This document shows positions 1 through 57,830 of a DNA stretch of 64,000 bases, one piece after another. Every line of letters starts with the position of its first letter. Position 1 is the stretch's first letter. A program made the position numbers and the translations under genes. The DNA is from Lamellibrachia satsuma (lineage: Eukaryota; Annelida; Polychaeta; Sabellida; Siboglinidae). The notes beneath the pieces were generated by a model. That model had not been told where the DNA came from. It worked only from the letters and a program-made list of their open reading frames with translations, and did no database searches. The stretch is from positions 5,645,001 to 5,709,000 of the forward strand of contig BSQZ01000005.1 of NCBI GenBank assembly GCA_033239005.1, given 5' to 3'.

Positions 1-355
1 GCTATTCCGTATTGTAGTCAGGTAGATATGTGAAGTTTCCCAGGCGCGGTCGACTGTAAAAACTAGCCCCCGGGGCAAGTTGTTACATCATAGAGGACAC
101 GTTATTACAACAAAGATCGTGTGGATCGCAAAGCATGTATCACTCGTGCATGTTACTGTTATTACATTAACTGGATTACACACACCTTTATACATCTTAT
201 ACACTGTGCATAACACTGTTGGTGTTCACAGCTTCGTATATTAAGTTTTTCGGTTTTAATTACCAAAGGGCACTCATTCCCCGTATTCTTACATAACAAT
301 AAACTGTGAATGGAATATAATTTATTGAACGGAGTATGAAACAGTGAATGGAAAT
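1..355. other. Gene-free flank
   Basis: No coding exon, repeat family or RNA gene recognised. AT-rich, ordinary-looking sequence leading into a GT-rich microsatellite. Confidence 0.5.
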
Positions 356-432
356 GTGCGCGTGTGCGTGTGCGTGTGCGTGTGCGTGTGCGTGTGCGTG
401 TGCGTGTGCGTGTGCGTGTGCGTGTGCGTGTT
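356..432. repeat. Hexanucleotide microsatellite (GTGTGC)n
   Basis: About 12 uninterrupted GTGTGC units. Strict purine-pyrimidine alternation with CpG makes it a candidate Z-DNA tract. Reading frames through it only give Arg-Thr or His-Ala repeats and are not genes. Confidence 0.95.
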
Positions 433-549
433 CTACTTGAATGAATGATACATACATGTACGCACTCACGCACGCGCACACGAACATCCACATTTCAATG
501 TATTGTGCAATATTTACTAATTGCTCGAATATGATTGTGCCGTAAACAT

Positions 550-645
550 TTAAAAAGATTTAACAAGATTGCCATCCAAAGCAAATCACCCAGATGGCAA
601 GTGGGCAAGGAAGCCATTGGCTTATCGAGAGTTCAACAATTTTCC
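550..645 (-). mobile_element. 3' end of a CR1-like LINE (fragment)
   Basis: The reverse complement matches the last ~90 bp of the LINE at 35570-35829: it shares GGACTCTCGA-like, ATGGCTTCCTTG and TTTGGATGGCAATCTTGTTA segments. It is a 5'-truncated insertion on the minus strand, ending in the family's AATCTTGTTA motif. Confidence 0.7.
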
Positions 646-1617
646 ATATATGTGTAATCAGTGCGCCAAGCTTCACAAGTGAAATAAAGCGTTCACACGT
701 CGTGGTTAAATACATTGTTTTCTTTCAGTCATTGTCATCACGTGGACATACCAGAAAAGTTTTAGGTGGTTAAAAAGTACTTTTTGTCCACATCTCGTAA
801 ATTTCATCTTCTTAACTCCCGATTTTTGGACAGTGTGTCTGCTTGTGGACTTCTATCCAACTACTGTCGGTGGTATTTCCATATGTGTGCAATGTTCTCA
901 TAAAAGACTCTGTAACGACTTGCCCCGGTTTCCCCTAACGCTAAAACAAACTGCAAATTACCTTTTTTTTGCGTCTTCTGTCGACAGAGATATGATGATG
1001 TCTACCCCATTCAGCTCAACCATTAACTTGGCGTATGTTGCAATCCAGACATCCGACTCCTGTTTGAACTTCAACATGTCTTCTACAAGAACCGGATAAC
1101 GTGGCGCCACCTTATGGAGTACAGAGTAAAAACAAATGCGGAAAAATCTTTGTAACTAATAATTCGAGATAATCCGATATTATAAACAGGCGAAATACAC
1201 ATCCACTCACGCAAGTATGATCATACGGACGTCTAAGATACAGACACACGCGAGAAATAATTATTTTTAACGTCTGTGTCCAGCCGAACGGTGGAGGTTG
1301 CTGACAGTGGTTCCACCTGGCGATTATCTTTGTATACAGTTCATGGATTTCATGACAGAGGGCGCATGTTACACTCGATGTTGCTATTATTCGCGAAAAA
1401 AAGCAGGTGCGCTTGTTTCATAAAACATTGTGGTTTTCAGCGTTTTAGCGGGCAGGAAGTGGTCAACCACAACATAACAGTTGGGTATGTCTTCTGGTAG
1501 ATCTGTCCGATCTGTCGACCACTAATTGGTGCCCCATATTCCAACTTTCGGTCGATAGCCACAGGGTACCAATAATACTCTGGAAAACCTCATCCTGTAG
1601 TGTACTTGCCCAAAAGA
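646..1617. other. Gene-free stretch
   Basis: Only short open frames without recognisable domains, and no splice-consistent exon was found. Nothing else seen. Confidence 0.4.
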
Positions 1618-3016
1618 AAACAATGATTACAGACCTGTTGCACTTACATCAGTTGTCATGAAATGTTTGGGACGCATAGTGGCTTGTAAACTGAGGTTAG
1701 ACGTTCAGGAATATCTTGACCCATTCCAATTTGCCTACAGACAGGGCAGAGGAACAGACGACGCTGTCAACACTGTTGGCCATTCAATTTTGAAACTTAG
1801 ACAAGCCCAAGGCTTATGCTAGACTACTGTTTATAGACTTTAGCTCGGCGTTCAACCTTATCCAACCTCACACCTTGCTCACTAAGCTGAAATAAATTAA
1901 TGTCAATCCATATATCATCAAGTGGTATAATTTTTTACTAACAGACATAGTGCAGCTTGTTAAAGTAAATCAAATTCTTTCCCAAACTGTGGTAACAAAT
2001 ACCGGTGCACCCCAAGGTTGTGTCAGTTTGCCGATTTTGTACATTCTGTATACAAATGACTGTACCAGCAGCAGTACTAATAACTACATAATCAAATTTT
2101 CTGATGAATCAGCTATTCTTAGCCTGTTACATGCTGATATTGACATTAGTATGTACACTTCTGAAATTGAAAGCTTAGTACATTGGTGTGACCACAACCA
2201 CCTCAAACTCAATGTTAGTCAGACGCAAGAGATGATTTTTGATGCTAAATGTATTGTTACTATCACTTGCCTGTTATCCATGGTGAAGAAATTGCCCAGA
2301 TCGGTCAGTACAAATACCTAGATGTCCATCTTGATAACAAACTTAGCTGGAATGTCCATGTTCACAGTGTGTGCTCCAAAGTCAACAAGCGGTTGTATTT
2401 TCTCCGAAGACAGAGCTTTTGGTGTTAACGAGAAAATACTTTTTCTTTTTTATCGCACCATTATTGAAAGCAAACTGCGCTATGGGATTACTGTCTGGTT
2501 TGGCAATCTGTCTGCTCAGTCAAAATCACAGCTTTCTCGCTTAATGAGAACTGCCATAAATTAACAGGTTCCACATCTCCCTTCAGGAGATTTTTGAACA
2601 GACATTAAGAAGACAGTCAGTCAAGATTATTTATGATACCAAACATGTTTTACACAATGAATTTCAGCTCCTGCCATCTGGCAGATGCTATAGAACTCCC
2701 TGCAGGCTTAACAGATACAAATACTCATGTGTGCCACTGTCCATTAAACAACTCAACTCATGATGCAACAGTGTCACTTGTCGTTTCTAGCATAACTAGT
2801 AATGTGTATGCAATGTATATATTGTCTAATCATTATTTATGTGTGTATTTATTGTTATTATTATTACTATTATTTTTAGTCTGTTTCACTCTCTACTTAT
2901 CTGCCGCTTTTATAGAATGGTTTTATGTATATATTGCAGTCATGTCTGTTCTTAGCCGAGACAAATTTCTCAATTCATTGTTGAGACAATAACGAATTAT
3001 CTTATCTTATCTTAAT
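1618..3016 (+). pseudogene. L2/CR1-type LINE reverse transcriptase relic
   Basis: Conceptual translation in shifting frames gives the ordered blocks of a non-LTR reverse transcriptase: NDYRPVALTSVVMKCLGR near 1624, LDPFQFAYRQGRGTDDAVN near 1707, LLFIDFSSAFN near 1826, GAPQGCV near 2003, and LHWCDHNHLKLNV-like residues near 2180. At least one frameshift (about 1815) and several stops break it. The catalytic box usually read FADD is FSDE here (about 2098-2109), so even that block is inactive. The 3' end carries tandem TTATC units (2997-3016), as in L2/CR1 elements that end in short repeats rather than polyA. It is clade-level recognition only; the 5' part (ORF1, endonuclease) is missing. Confidence 0.85.
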
Positions 3017-3465
3017 TCGTTTAGGATTTTTGCTAATTCTCCACTGTACCCTGGTGATAGCTGAGGCTGAGCGTTATTGCTATAGTATTGGCTATTGCCA
3101 CTATTGGTAATTTTTTCGACGATTCGAGGCAACTGAGATCACGATCAAACAGCATTAACGCAATGAGTGAATGACATAATTAAACCTGATCATCGAAAAA
3201 GATGCAAGCTGAACTTACACGCTGCAACCTGTTTCCGTGGTGGCTCCTGTGACTCTGTGTCAGTGTGAACGAATGGAATGGTCAATCAGAAAAAAAGATA
3301 GATATTGCTCAGTGCACTTGTGCAAGTTTAACGACACCGACCAAATGTTTTGAGTCAAAGATGGAACCGTTTGTGTTATTATTTTAGTTATAAGTTAGGT
3401 GCCAGTCCACAAGCCATAAAGAAGTTGACGAAAGGAGCCCCATTCATGCAGCGATGGTCATGGGC

Positions 3466-3662
3466 CCAGAGCAGTGGCATAATGAGAACACCTATATTTT
3501 AAATGAAGACTCCTTACCTTTGGCTTAGCCTTTGGAAGGGGTGTACAGCTGGCAGATTTCTTCGACACCCTGAGCAGTGGCATGGGGAGAACACCTATAA
3601 TTTAAATGAAGATTCCTTATCTTGAAAGGGGTGTACACCTGGCAGATTTCTTCGATACCCTC
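3466..3662. repeat. Imperfect ~107-bp tandem duplication
   Basis: Two adjacent copies share GAGCAGTGGCAT, GAGAACACCTATA, TTAAATGAAGA and CTGGCAGATTTCTTCGA. No coding meaning is seen. The remaining sequence from 3017 to 3817 shows nothing recognisable. Confidence 0.75.
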
Positions 3663-3817
3663 TTCTAGTCTGGAAATCCAGTAAAATATTATTTTATCAT
3701 TCATACTATGATGGATTTTGTCATCATACAACTGCACGGGTAAAAAAGCTATATCAATTTCACTAATTACTTTCCTAAAAAATATGGCTTAAATATCAAT
3801 CAACATATATATTTCAA

Positions 3818-4116
3818 CATCATTGGTTTGTGGTTAGAACGTCAGACTCTTAATCGAGAGAACCTGGTTTCGAATCCTCTTGCTTCTGTTTTGAAGTGTA
3901 ATTGGACAATTTCGCTCATCAGTAAATGAGTACCTGGCTATAGACAACTTTTCGTGGATATGTAAACAAATAGTCTTTGCAAAGTATCTGCAACGTGGCT
4001 GTATATTATCCAGAGAAGTTGAGATGGTTTGGAGTAAACAGGTCTGCCAGGGGGTGAAGTGTAAAGTGCTTTGAGCAGTCCCAAGGACTGAATACAGCAC
4101 TATAGAAAAACGTACT
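3818..4116 (+). mobile_element. tRNA-Lys-derived SINE
   Basis: The head resembles a tRNA-Lys(CUU): GTGGTTAGAAC (A-box region), GACTCTTAATCGAGAG (anticodon arm with CTT) and TTTCGAATCC (B box). The body carries AGTACCTGGCTATAGAC, and the end is CAGCACTATAGAAAAACG. Five relatives occur in this window, four on the opposite strand. It lies about 280 bp upstream of the HTATIP2 start codon. Confidence 0.85.
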
Positions 4117-4396
4117 TCTATCATTGCCATTGAAACTGGTATGAAATTACTCCGGGTTTATTAACAATATACAGTGGAAAATTGAGGTAGGCCTACTCTT
4201 AAGGATATCCTCGAAACCGTCATTAATCTGCAATTAAGAGAATAGTCTATCAAAGGTATTTTGGTGTAGGTTAGAAAGGCTGTACAAAAACCTTAAATAT
4301 TGATCATCGTGGCCTTTCATATGGGTTAAGCCGGGTTACTGGAAATTGTTTGGTCATTTCTTTGGTTGTCTTTAACAACTGATGTAATTCCACAGG

Positions 4397-12514
<8,118 letters not shown>

Positions 12515-12891
12515 TAACGTCACAGAGGGTGCCATTGTGTGTTCAAAGACTGGTAAATTTTGCCAGTTATACATAATTACCCCTTATGGTCGAGGGTTAT
12601 AAGGTGTACAAGTTTTCCAGTTTGTTAGCCGTGATAAGTTTACTTGAAAATTGATCCTTGGTGGTTGAGTGAACACAGTCAGCCTAAATACATCAAATCT
12701 AACGCAGTTGTCAAATGTTGCAAACTTGTCACAATTGTTTCCATTGTATGATATACCTAACGAAGAAATAATTGTTGTTGCATCAAAAACTAAAATGTTA
12801 TATATCCTGTGTATACGGTTGATATTGTTTTAGCATATATGTTATTTTTATAAATGTTTCGCTTTGTATCCATGAGACTAAGGTTTGCGAA

Positions 12892-12913
12892 AATAAACTT
12901 TAATTAAAATAAA
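12892..12913 (+). terminator. HTATIP2: HTATIP2 polyadenylation signals
   Basis: Two AATAAA hexamers (12892-12897 and 12908-12913) lie ~380 bp after the HTATIP2 stop, the first such pair downstream. The predicted 3'UTR is therefore about 400-420 nt. Confidence 0.6.
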
Positions 12914-13500
12914 CGTTATTAAAACCTGGTATATTTATTGACAGTTATTTTGTGTTAGTAATGTTGTTACATTTAAAATGTAAATGTGAGATCAACTATC
13001 AATGTGTTATGCATACATTCAACATAGTAAGTCATATATTAACAACACTGTCAAATCAAGTATACTAAAATATCCTGGTTGAAATGATACCGATGTGGCA
13101 TGTGAACGAACTATCTTTGTTAACACTGCTCAAGGTGACCCTGATTTAATGGTGACATTACAAGATGAATTTAAACATAACAGTGCGAAGTAATATAAAT
13201 AAATGAATGGAACAAATTATCTATGAAATTGCTAGGCTAGAGATGTTTTACATGATACAAAATTTTACCACAAAAACTATAGAATTAAGAAAACATGGGA
13301 GCGTCCCGTGGGCACCCAACGAGTGTCCTGCCAGAAGCGGGAGATTTAATTAACAGGGCTGCTACATTTCCCACAATTCATGTGACTGTTCAGAAAAAAC
13401 ATTCTTGCCACCTACAGTATAGTAATATATAACATACCTGAACAGAATTCTTTCTGACAATGACACCTGAATAAAAACACATACACAAGTGTTTAGTTAT
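12914..13500. other. Convergent intergenic stretch
   Basis: It separates the HTATIP2 3' end from the probable CACNB 3' end. A small piece at 13196-13225 (AATAAATGAATGGAACAAAT) resembles the LINE at 35570-35829. Nothing else seen. Confidence 0.45.
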
Positions 13501-16500
13501 CACTTTGTAGTGAGATAAAAACTTTATTTACAAATTCAACAAAAGTGGAGTTATACAGTGAAAATGATACCATATATGAGAAGAATCGGCAGACACCTAA
13601 CCAAATTCATGTCAAATATTTACGTACAACATACTATGAAAGCAGGCCTCGCTTCAGTAGCAAACAATTTTCGTTTTGTGTCGATTAATACCGGGCGAAT
13701 GTGACTGGTCAGTTAAATTTTTTTAGCACGGTTTAAAATAGAATTTCTACACAGCCTATCCATTACCTTTCAGCAAACATGCCAAAACCAACGATGTACA
13801 AATGGATACATCAGACAAATCAAAAGAAGATGAGCAATATGACATCTTGTCCTTTGGAATTTCTCAGATGCGAACAAAACGTACGTGTTTAATACACAGT
13901 GCAAGAGTGAACCCACCAGTAGACAAACGCCAAAAGGAAACATTTACAAACACCTTAAAATAGAAGTGAAACGGCACTTCAAACCGATCCGATTTCTTGA
14001 TGACACACAACATTATTAAGAAACGTTAAATATTTTAAAATGTTCAATGAGTACACTCTTCTTCAGACTACATTTTGGTTGTTCTAGCTATACCACATTC
14101 AGGACCAGAGGACATGATTGTGTGATACTATTTGGTAGTGTTTATATAACATAGATGCATCGTACACTTCTCTTCCCTTGAAGTTTGATACCCACAGAGA
14201 TGTTCCTCAGGTCAAATCCATCTATTGTAGCATAACGATAGACCTAAACATCCGTCATTTTGGCTTAGCTGAATAACCCGCAATATAAAACATACAAACT
14301 CATTCCAATTTCATGTTATTAAAAAACATAACATGAGAACAGTTTGCCCCAAGGTATGCCCTTTGTCTTGTTGGCTTGTCAATATGGTATCACCATAATA
14401 CAGCTCCACCAAGAGTCAAGCAGCGGAACTAAACTATTGCTGATAAAGGAAATGTTGATAAGGTTTTGTAAAATAAAGCTGAATTCACTTCAGTGTTGTA
14501 ATGCAGCTCTGGAGATGAAGCTGGAGCCAAACAGAAGGTATACTACCAACTACATAGGTTGGGCAACAGAGGGAGGTTCTCAAAACATCAGCAAATCTGC
14601 ATATGATAACGGTAACAACTAAATAAGTTTTACTCATGAAGAGGATACCAAAACTGCTCAGTGTCAATCATTCAACACCACCTTGTCATAATTTGTTTGA
14701 ACAAATATGTTTTGCTATCATTTGTCAGTTAGCTAATCATTATGGGGCAACATATTCACACTAACACTGGTGACAAAACCATTTTTTTTTTATCATTTTG
14801 AATATATGTCTGATAATAACATTTACTTATGTGTTAACAGACACAATCATTTTAATATGCCCCTATGCCATCTCAATATAACTGGTGATGGCCAAAATCA
14901 ACATAAACCAATTTTAATTTAATGGGTTTCAACTGGACTGAAAATAAAATAATTTAGTTTTATCACATGCAGAATTGCTGATGTTTTGATCCTGAGAAAC
15001 AACTGTGACAATAGCAAAGTGCAAGAACAAGATTCGGGATGCTGACCTAGATGAAATGAATGATGATTACAGTGAAATTGATAAATTCAATCAGCAACAA
15101 TTGCATTGAACGACAAAATCTTCCCTCTCTGAACAGGTCTGGCCACAATCCATATCAGACCCCATTTACAACCAGCTGCAGAAGCAACCATCGCAAGATC
15201 CAGTACCTTTATACAACTTTCTGCCACACCTAGTGACTCTCGCACTTCTCGAGAACCGAACTCAACTGTGAATTATGATGCACTTTACATGAAGACCGGA
15301 AAAGAGGAACTGCAAGAGTAGTAACTGAAACAGGCTTCAGTGTGTCATCACTACAATAGAACGTTTACTGGTATGTTTTTTGTTTTTACACACGTATATA
15401 ACAACTTTTATTATGAAAACAAACTGTAGCCGGCACACTCAAGGTGGCAGTCATGTACACAGATGAAAAACTCGATGTTTGCAATAAAAACATAATATCA
15501 CTTCACAAAGAGAAAAAACGATAATAACAACAACAAATATATAATTATACATGTGTTTGTATGTATGTATACATACGTAAGTACACAATATGTACATGCA
15601 GATGCATATATACATACATAGAGCATGATACAGTGTTCTCTCAGGAGCAGCGCATGCCACAGATTAAAAAAATAAATATGCATATAGCATCACCATGGCA
15701 TACGTTACGTCATATATAATACACAAATAAGCTTGAATCGTACCAGAAATTCCCACAGCAGACACGGCTCTGTCACAAATCAAAATTCATTGCTGAGGAG
15801 ACAATAAAAGAAATTAAAAGGCCGGCCACAAGAGCCAGTGGAGATCATTCCCATACAGTACAACTCCCATAAAAATGTACAAAGTAAAATGGAGACATTC
15901 AATCAACCATCCAGAGGAAGCTGGAGCAAGAACACATCGGGCAAACGTTTTGGAAACCAACAGCGGTCAGTCAATATATAAGCAAACGAGCAAAATTGCA
16001 AAAAGAAACACATTTCACGTGTAACGCAGAATTGAAAAACGCACACTCGAAGAGAGTGCAGCCAGTTTGTGCTAGCGGCTGTCCAATCTCTCAAGTCTGT
16101 GAAATGTACACTTTAATAGTAGTAGTAGTAGTAGTAGTAGTAGTAATGAACATTTTAAAAATAGTAAAAAAGATAACATGACCACTAATTAACTTGAGAC
16201 AGAATCTGGGAGACAACTGAAACACTCCTCACGGAGCAACCTTCCCATTACAAGACACATTAAGCTTACTTTACATGGCTCATTGTGATATCCAGATGTC
16301 TTCCGGCCATGCAATCCACCACCCATCATCCTTACATCCAGCCCCAAATGAACCTGCACCCAAGCGTTACGTTCTATCAGTCCTGCCTTTGTGCGTGTTG
16401 AAATCGCAGAAAACTGTAACCATATTCATGAAGTAGCAGAAAAACATGCATAACACTGTTTTGACACCAATCATATATCTTGCGTTTTCTCAAAGAACAA

Positions 16501-18352
16501 AAGCGCTAACACCCAGTTGCGAAAAGTAAAGATTTACGTCACTTAAAGGAAGGTGAAGATAATTAATTATGTTTTATACAACCAGGCTTCTGCTGCAGGA
16601 CGTAATCCTTCTTTGACCGTCATTGCAAGTCATGACACAAGCTAAAACAGCCAAATTTTACACACTTAATAGACTTATGGCACAATATAAATCAGTACCA
16701 TTATAGCACAGCCTTTTGTACCTGGGAGCTCCACTTCGTCGACCTTTCACACATGACCTCCAAGACGTAACGGTTCACTAAGCAAACCTAGGTGGTCGTC
16801 CTCACATCATCGTCGTCTAGTTACACCAACATTAGCAAATCAAAATTCCCTAGATTCATAAATTGAGCAACTCCAACATGTCCGTTGATTACATGCAAAA
16901 TGTAAAAAACAGTAGAAGCCGTACGTAGTAGAGTAGTTCACGATGACATGATAATAGTAGTAATTTACATTATAGTCAATACATCACAAGTTTGAACCGT
17001 TGCACCACAAATTCAGCATGAAAACACCAGGAAAATCTGATTCTCCCTTCAGTCAGAGAGCATGCGTGCATGAACGCACGCACGTGTGCATGTCCCAACA
17101 CCGGCATGCAAGGATCAGTGTCATGCATTGCCATAAAAATGTGACCGCAAAGCACCTCGCCGTCCGAACCCTCTGCAACAGTTCATTCCACACTTGGTTG
17201 GTTACCATGGATACGCTCCTGTTTACACTGACGTCTGCAAGATAGCGAAACTGCTACCCAACCAATGACAACCTTCACCCGTTGGCCACAATATGTCACC
17301 ACTGGCAATGAAATAATATCGTCGCATTTTCCACCACTAATCACATATTTACAGTGAGGTATGACAAAAGGTATTTACTAAAAACTGCTACCGATCATTT
17401 CACCCATTTTCACCTTCATCACCAATTGAGCCGACTGTTCAGGTTACCTAACCAACGATTGGTTTTCTCATGCTAAAAATACGTCTACGGCAACGGAAAT
17501 TGCAAATGCAAAGCGGCCTACAATCAGAACAGCAGAAACTGAACCTCAAACTAAAAGGCACTGATTTAAATGGCTTCAGTATGCTCCGAGTTTGCCAGTC
17601 GCTGCCTCAAGCAACCAGCATGACAGCACCACGTCTCAAACACGTACCCAAGCCAGACAAACAAATGTAATCTCTTATTCTCTCAATACCTCAGCCATTT
17701 TGTATCATCCATGCCACTTCACAGTCCATCATCAAGTTTCAGTCAACCTCGCCTACCAGTGCCTCAGTTGTTTCAGTTATAACTTCAGTCACTCACGTTT
17801 CACTCTGACTCGATGCCACATGACTCATCATGTCCTTGCCACTCTGCCTCTCAGTGCCACTCTACTTCTCAAGTGAAACAACCTCATCAGCCACTCAGTT
17901 CAGTCGCTACAGCCATTCTACCTCTCAGTGCCTTAATCTCTCAGTCGTTGCCACCCTGACTCAACAATTTAGTTTCAGTCAACCTGTTGTGCCACCCTGA
18001 ACCACTCAACATTCTTTCATCAAGCCCTCTAGTTCACAGTGTCACCCTTAAACTTGAACTTTACCCTCTCAGTGCCTCAGCCACTCGGTTTCTGTCGACC
18101 CTACCCTTGCCCCTTACCCTCTCCATGCCTCAGCTTATCTCTAACCCTCTTTGTTTAGTTTCTACCGAGTCGGTACACTTAAACAGATTCGTCATACTCC
18201 ACACAGGAACATTTCTCCAGTGCTTCGATACAGCACTCGGCAGCCACCTAGTTAGGGACATCGCTTACAGAGGGCACCACCAACACTACTGCGACGGTGC
18301 ACCACCAGCAGGTATGTGTACGTATCATTCACAGGTGTCAGCACTGCCAGTG
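13501..18352 (-). other. Probable long 3'UTR of CACNB
   Basis: 4.8 kb downstream of the CACNB stop with no exon of another gene on either strand. Minus-strand AATAAA hexamers occur at 13523-13528 and 15407-15412 among others. The stretch holds an (AGT)n microsatellite at 16117-16145 and many ACACACG/CATGCA runs. The actual cleavage site cannot be fixed from sequence. Open frames within it look like chance. Confidence 0.45.
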
Positions 18353-54650
<36,298 letters not shown>

Positions 54651-55424
54651 GGCAATGGGTGCTACAGGCATCTACCTGCACCGGACTCAGCCCTCCCTTC
54701 AGACACACATCCGATCAGTCTGACCAGCTTGACCACATCCGTGTTTCTGTGACGATCAACGATGAACAAGACATGTTGAACTGAGAGCAAGCAAGTTGAA
54801 TGTGGTGACTGGGTGTTCGTGATGTCGAGGCTTCGAGTGTTAATGTTATGCCGGCCTGACATGCCACATGACAGCGTGCTGCTACGCGTATTGATCCTAC
54901 AACTACAGCCCCTCTGTACTGCCTCTGTCAGCCGCATCTCATGCATACATCTTCACCTCGACAGAATCAATCATAACACAACTAGTCGGTGTAATATCTC
55001 GCCAGATAATAACACATTGTTTTCACTGACGACGCATAACAATGCAGATATACATCAATTTCAAGAAATACATCTAAAAATTCTAAACATTAACATGTTG
55101 TGTGCGTTGTTTAATGCGTTGTTTTAACGGTTATATATCACATAAATAGTGTTCGCACGCTCACGGAAACATGCTATGTTAGAGACATGAAATATTTACA
55201 GCATGCATTGTTCAGGCCTCATCTCTATTAGTTTCTTTATTCTCTACTATCATGCTTCACTAAGCACATATGTCCATCATTCACTGATGAAACCAGCATC
55301 AGCAACATCAGGAAGATGGATTTCACTGTGGTACACCTGTTGCTGTTGATTGATGATTACACCTTCTAGTACACCTTTTATTGTGTCATGCATGTTGACT
55401 ATGGCTACAACAGACTGCATCACT
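54651..55424. other. Upstream of alternative first exon B
   Basis: Probable 5'UTR and promoter side of the 54650 start. CpG dinucleotides are frequent to about 55030 (for example CTGCTACGCG, GACGACGC). No core element could be assigned. Confidence 0.35.
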
Positions 55425-55970
55425 TAGCCAATAAGACTATCAGAGACCTCAACTAAACTATGGTTCGCTGAGACTATCAGAGACCATGGCTTGTTCTCAA
55501 TGAAACTATCAAAGACCCATATCTAAATTAGGCTGGCAACCTGTGAGTCTATTGGAGTTACTACAAAACTGTGACTTGCAGCAAATGAGACAATCAAAGA
55601 GATCCTTAAAAAACTATGACTGGCAGCCAATGAGACTATCAAAGAGACCCTCATTAAACGTTGACTGGCAGCCAGTGAGACTATCAAACAGACCCTTATA
55701 GAAATGTGACTAGCAGCAGCCACTGAGACTCAGACTGTCAGAGACCCCTATCAAAATATGACTGACAGCCAATGACACTATCAAAGGGACCTCCATTAAA
55801 CTTTGACTGGCAACCAATGAGACTATTAAAGAAACCCCTATCAAAATGTGGCTGACAGCCATTGAGACTATCAGAGACCCTAACAAACTGTGACTGACAG
55901 CCAATTAGACTATCAGACACATCTACAAAAATATGGTTGACAGTCCATGCCACTATCAGAAACAACAGTA
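55425..55970. repeat. Degenerate ~55-bp tandem repeat
   Basis: About nine units of AATGAGACTATCAAAGAGAC and CTGTGACTGGCAGCC with variable spacing. Confidence 0.88.
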
Positions 55971-56903
55971 CACATAAAATAAGACTGATGGTTAACTTAG
56001 CAAACATATTCTAAGCGATAACTGGATCTTATGTTTCAACGACTCCGCAAATAGTACTTATCTAACCAGATACAATGTTGGGTAAAGACTGAATACTTGC
56101 ATTTTGACGTATCTGTTTAATCTCACCTTGAACATCACGTTTGCGAAGACAGTTGACAACCGCAGTACAAAGGACTATAGATGGCACCATACTAAGCAGG
56201 AGATGCTGCCATGGTCTTACAGTCCAATGTAAATTATGACAACAAGCAGACACACACAGAGAAGTACTTTGTTGATATCAGCTCATCCTATTTATACAGT
56301 AAATAGATCGGTCACAATTCGGTGTTCACACTTACGGTGACACTAAGTATGGCATAAAGCAAGATAATAGCCAACAAGGGACTGCACTGTCTTAACAGGT
56401 GCCCTGACAGATGGCTTTGTGCCATCAAAGGCAATACAACTGATATAGGATTCATGGGGATGTCAATTAGCTGACATACGCTTTCCATACCTGTTTTTGT
56501 CATATTATTCTTAATATACTATATCAATGACTTGGGCGATAATATAACAAGCAACGTACTAAAATTTTAGGATGACAAAATTTAAGTGTTTAGAAAGATT
56601 AACAATGATGGTGATAAACAACATCTACAAAACGATCTAGACAAATTAGTTAAATTGCCTGAAAAATGGCAGATGTTATTCATTTTTTTATAAAATGGGA
56701 GATACTGTTCTAGGTACTACAGTAGTACCTGCCTTCAACAAACACTTCTGTATCCAAGCAAAAGTGTCCCTATATAGCAGGTGTCCCAATATCGGTGGGA
56801 CAGGCATGTTGGAGTGGAGGGTTCAGTACTACACATATATGGTAGACATATGTGCGGATGACGGATGTTATCAATTAACTTAATAATACATAAATAAGTT
56901 GTA

Positions 56904-57830
56904 CAGTAAGGATATAACTGAGGTACCTATACTACAAATAAGGTGCGTTATGTGTTCCCATGTCTGCCACCAGGGAGCTACTAAACAACAGTGACCGCCG
57001 CCTGCTGCACCAAGTCCAAGAACACTGTCAAAGCCACTGTGTGCTTGCAGTACTGTTTTATACATCAATATGCAGTTTACAGAGCTTATTAAATGAGACA
57101 ACTAGCATCAACGTGTATTATTTTTAAATGTCACCCTGATTAATGGTTAATTGAATAAAATACATGTATCTATACCGTTATGGAATGACGATGTACTGAA
57201 CTAATAAGGCCTACGAATCGAAAATAATAACCTGGATTTGAGCAGCCGAAAAACGTATATGAGTTGACACATGCAGTATGTAAGCTGATTAAACATACAA
57301 AATGACAATAGGCAGAATTAATAATCGTTTCACCTCGATTTTCAGCTGATCTTGACCGAAGCATAAATTTATGACGCACCACTTAGCATCGATTCTTCGT
57401 TTCATATGCGGATGACGATTTTGTATTTTCGCGCACCGGTAGCGCCTTGGGTTTGGCATTTGGCATGTTGGTTTCGCATCGTTTAGATTAGAAGCATGCC
57501 ATTTCACCCCAGTGTCATATTAGTATTGCATACTAAATTGCATTTACGACTGTTTATCTGATTCATATGCGAAGCATATTTGTGAATCTCGATTGCAATT
57601 TCAAACCACCTAAGCGAAGCTAACATCAGCAATTGATGTCCGCGGCAGCGTCAAACAAACAACACGTTGACACTCGTTCATTGACATTGTTCACCTGTTT
57701 CTTGAGAATTGTCAAAGCAATTCTAAGTAGGTTTAACCAGGCCCATTTGGCATTCCACCCGGCGGCAAAAAATCGGGGTCCACGACCAACAGCCTTATAT
57801 CTGAATCCGCGATATAACATTGTTTTTCCC
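56904..57830. mobile_element. Diverged relative of the 20731-21748 transposon
   Basis: Shares CTGCCACCAGGG..CTACTAAACAAC, CACTGTGTGCT, GTGTATTATTTTT, ACCTGGAT and the right end CCGGCGGCAAAAAATCGGGG in the same order. The left end is CAGTAAGGATATAACTGAGG after TA; the right end is eroded near CGCGATATAACATTG. Tigger-like tandem end fragments (CTGTCCGCGTTAACCAGGTG) follow at 57910-57995. Confidence 0.7.

Noticed and set aside
2633..2992. 119-codon frame with a Leu-rich stretch
   Set aside because: 3' region of the LINE relic; the upstream frames are already broken and no domain is seen.
56328..56503. Another CACNB first exon (ATG at 56503, donor ACC|GTAAGT, phase 0)
   Set aside because: Phase fits, but the peptide is hydrophobic and unlike cytosolic Cav-beta N-termini, and the start context is poor; phase agreement alone is one in three.
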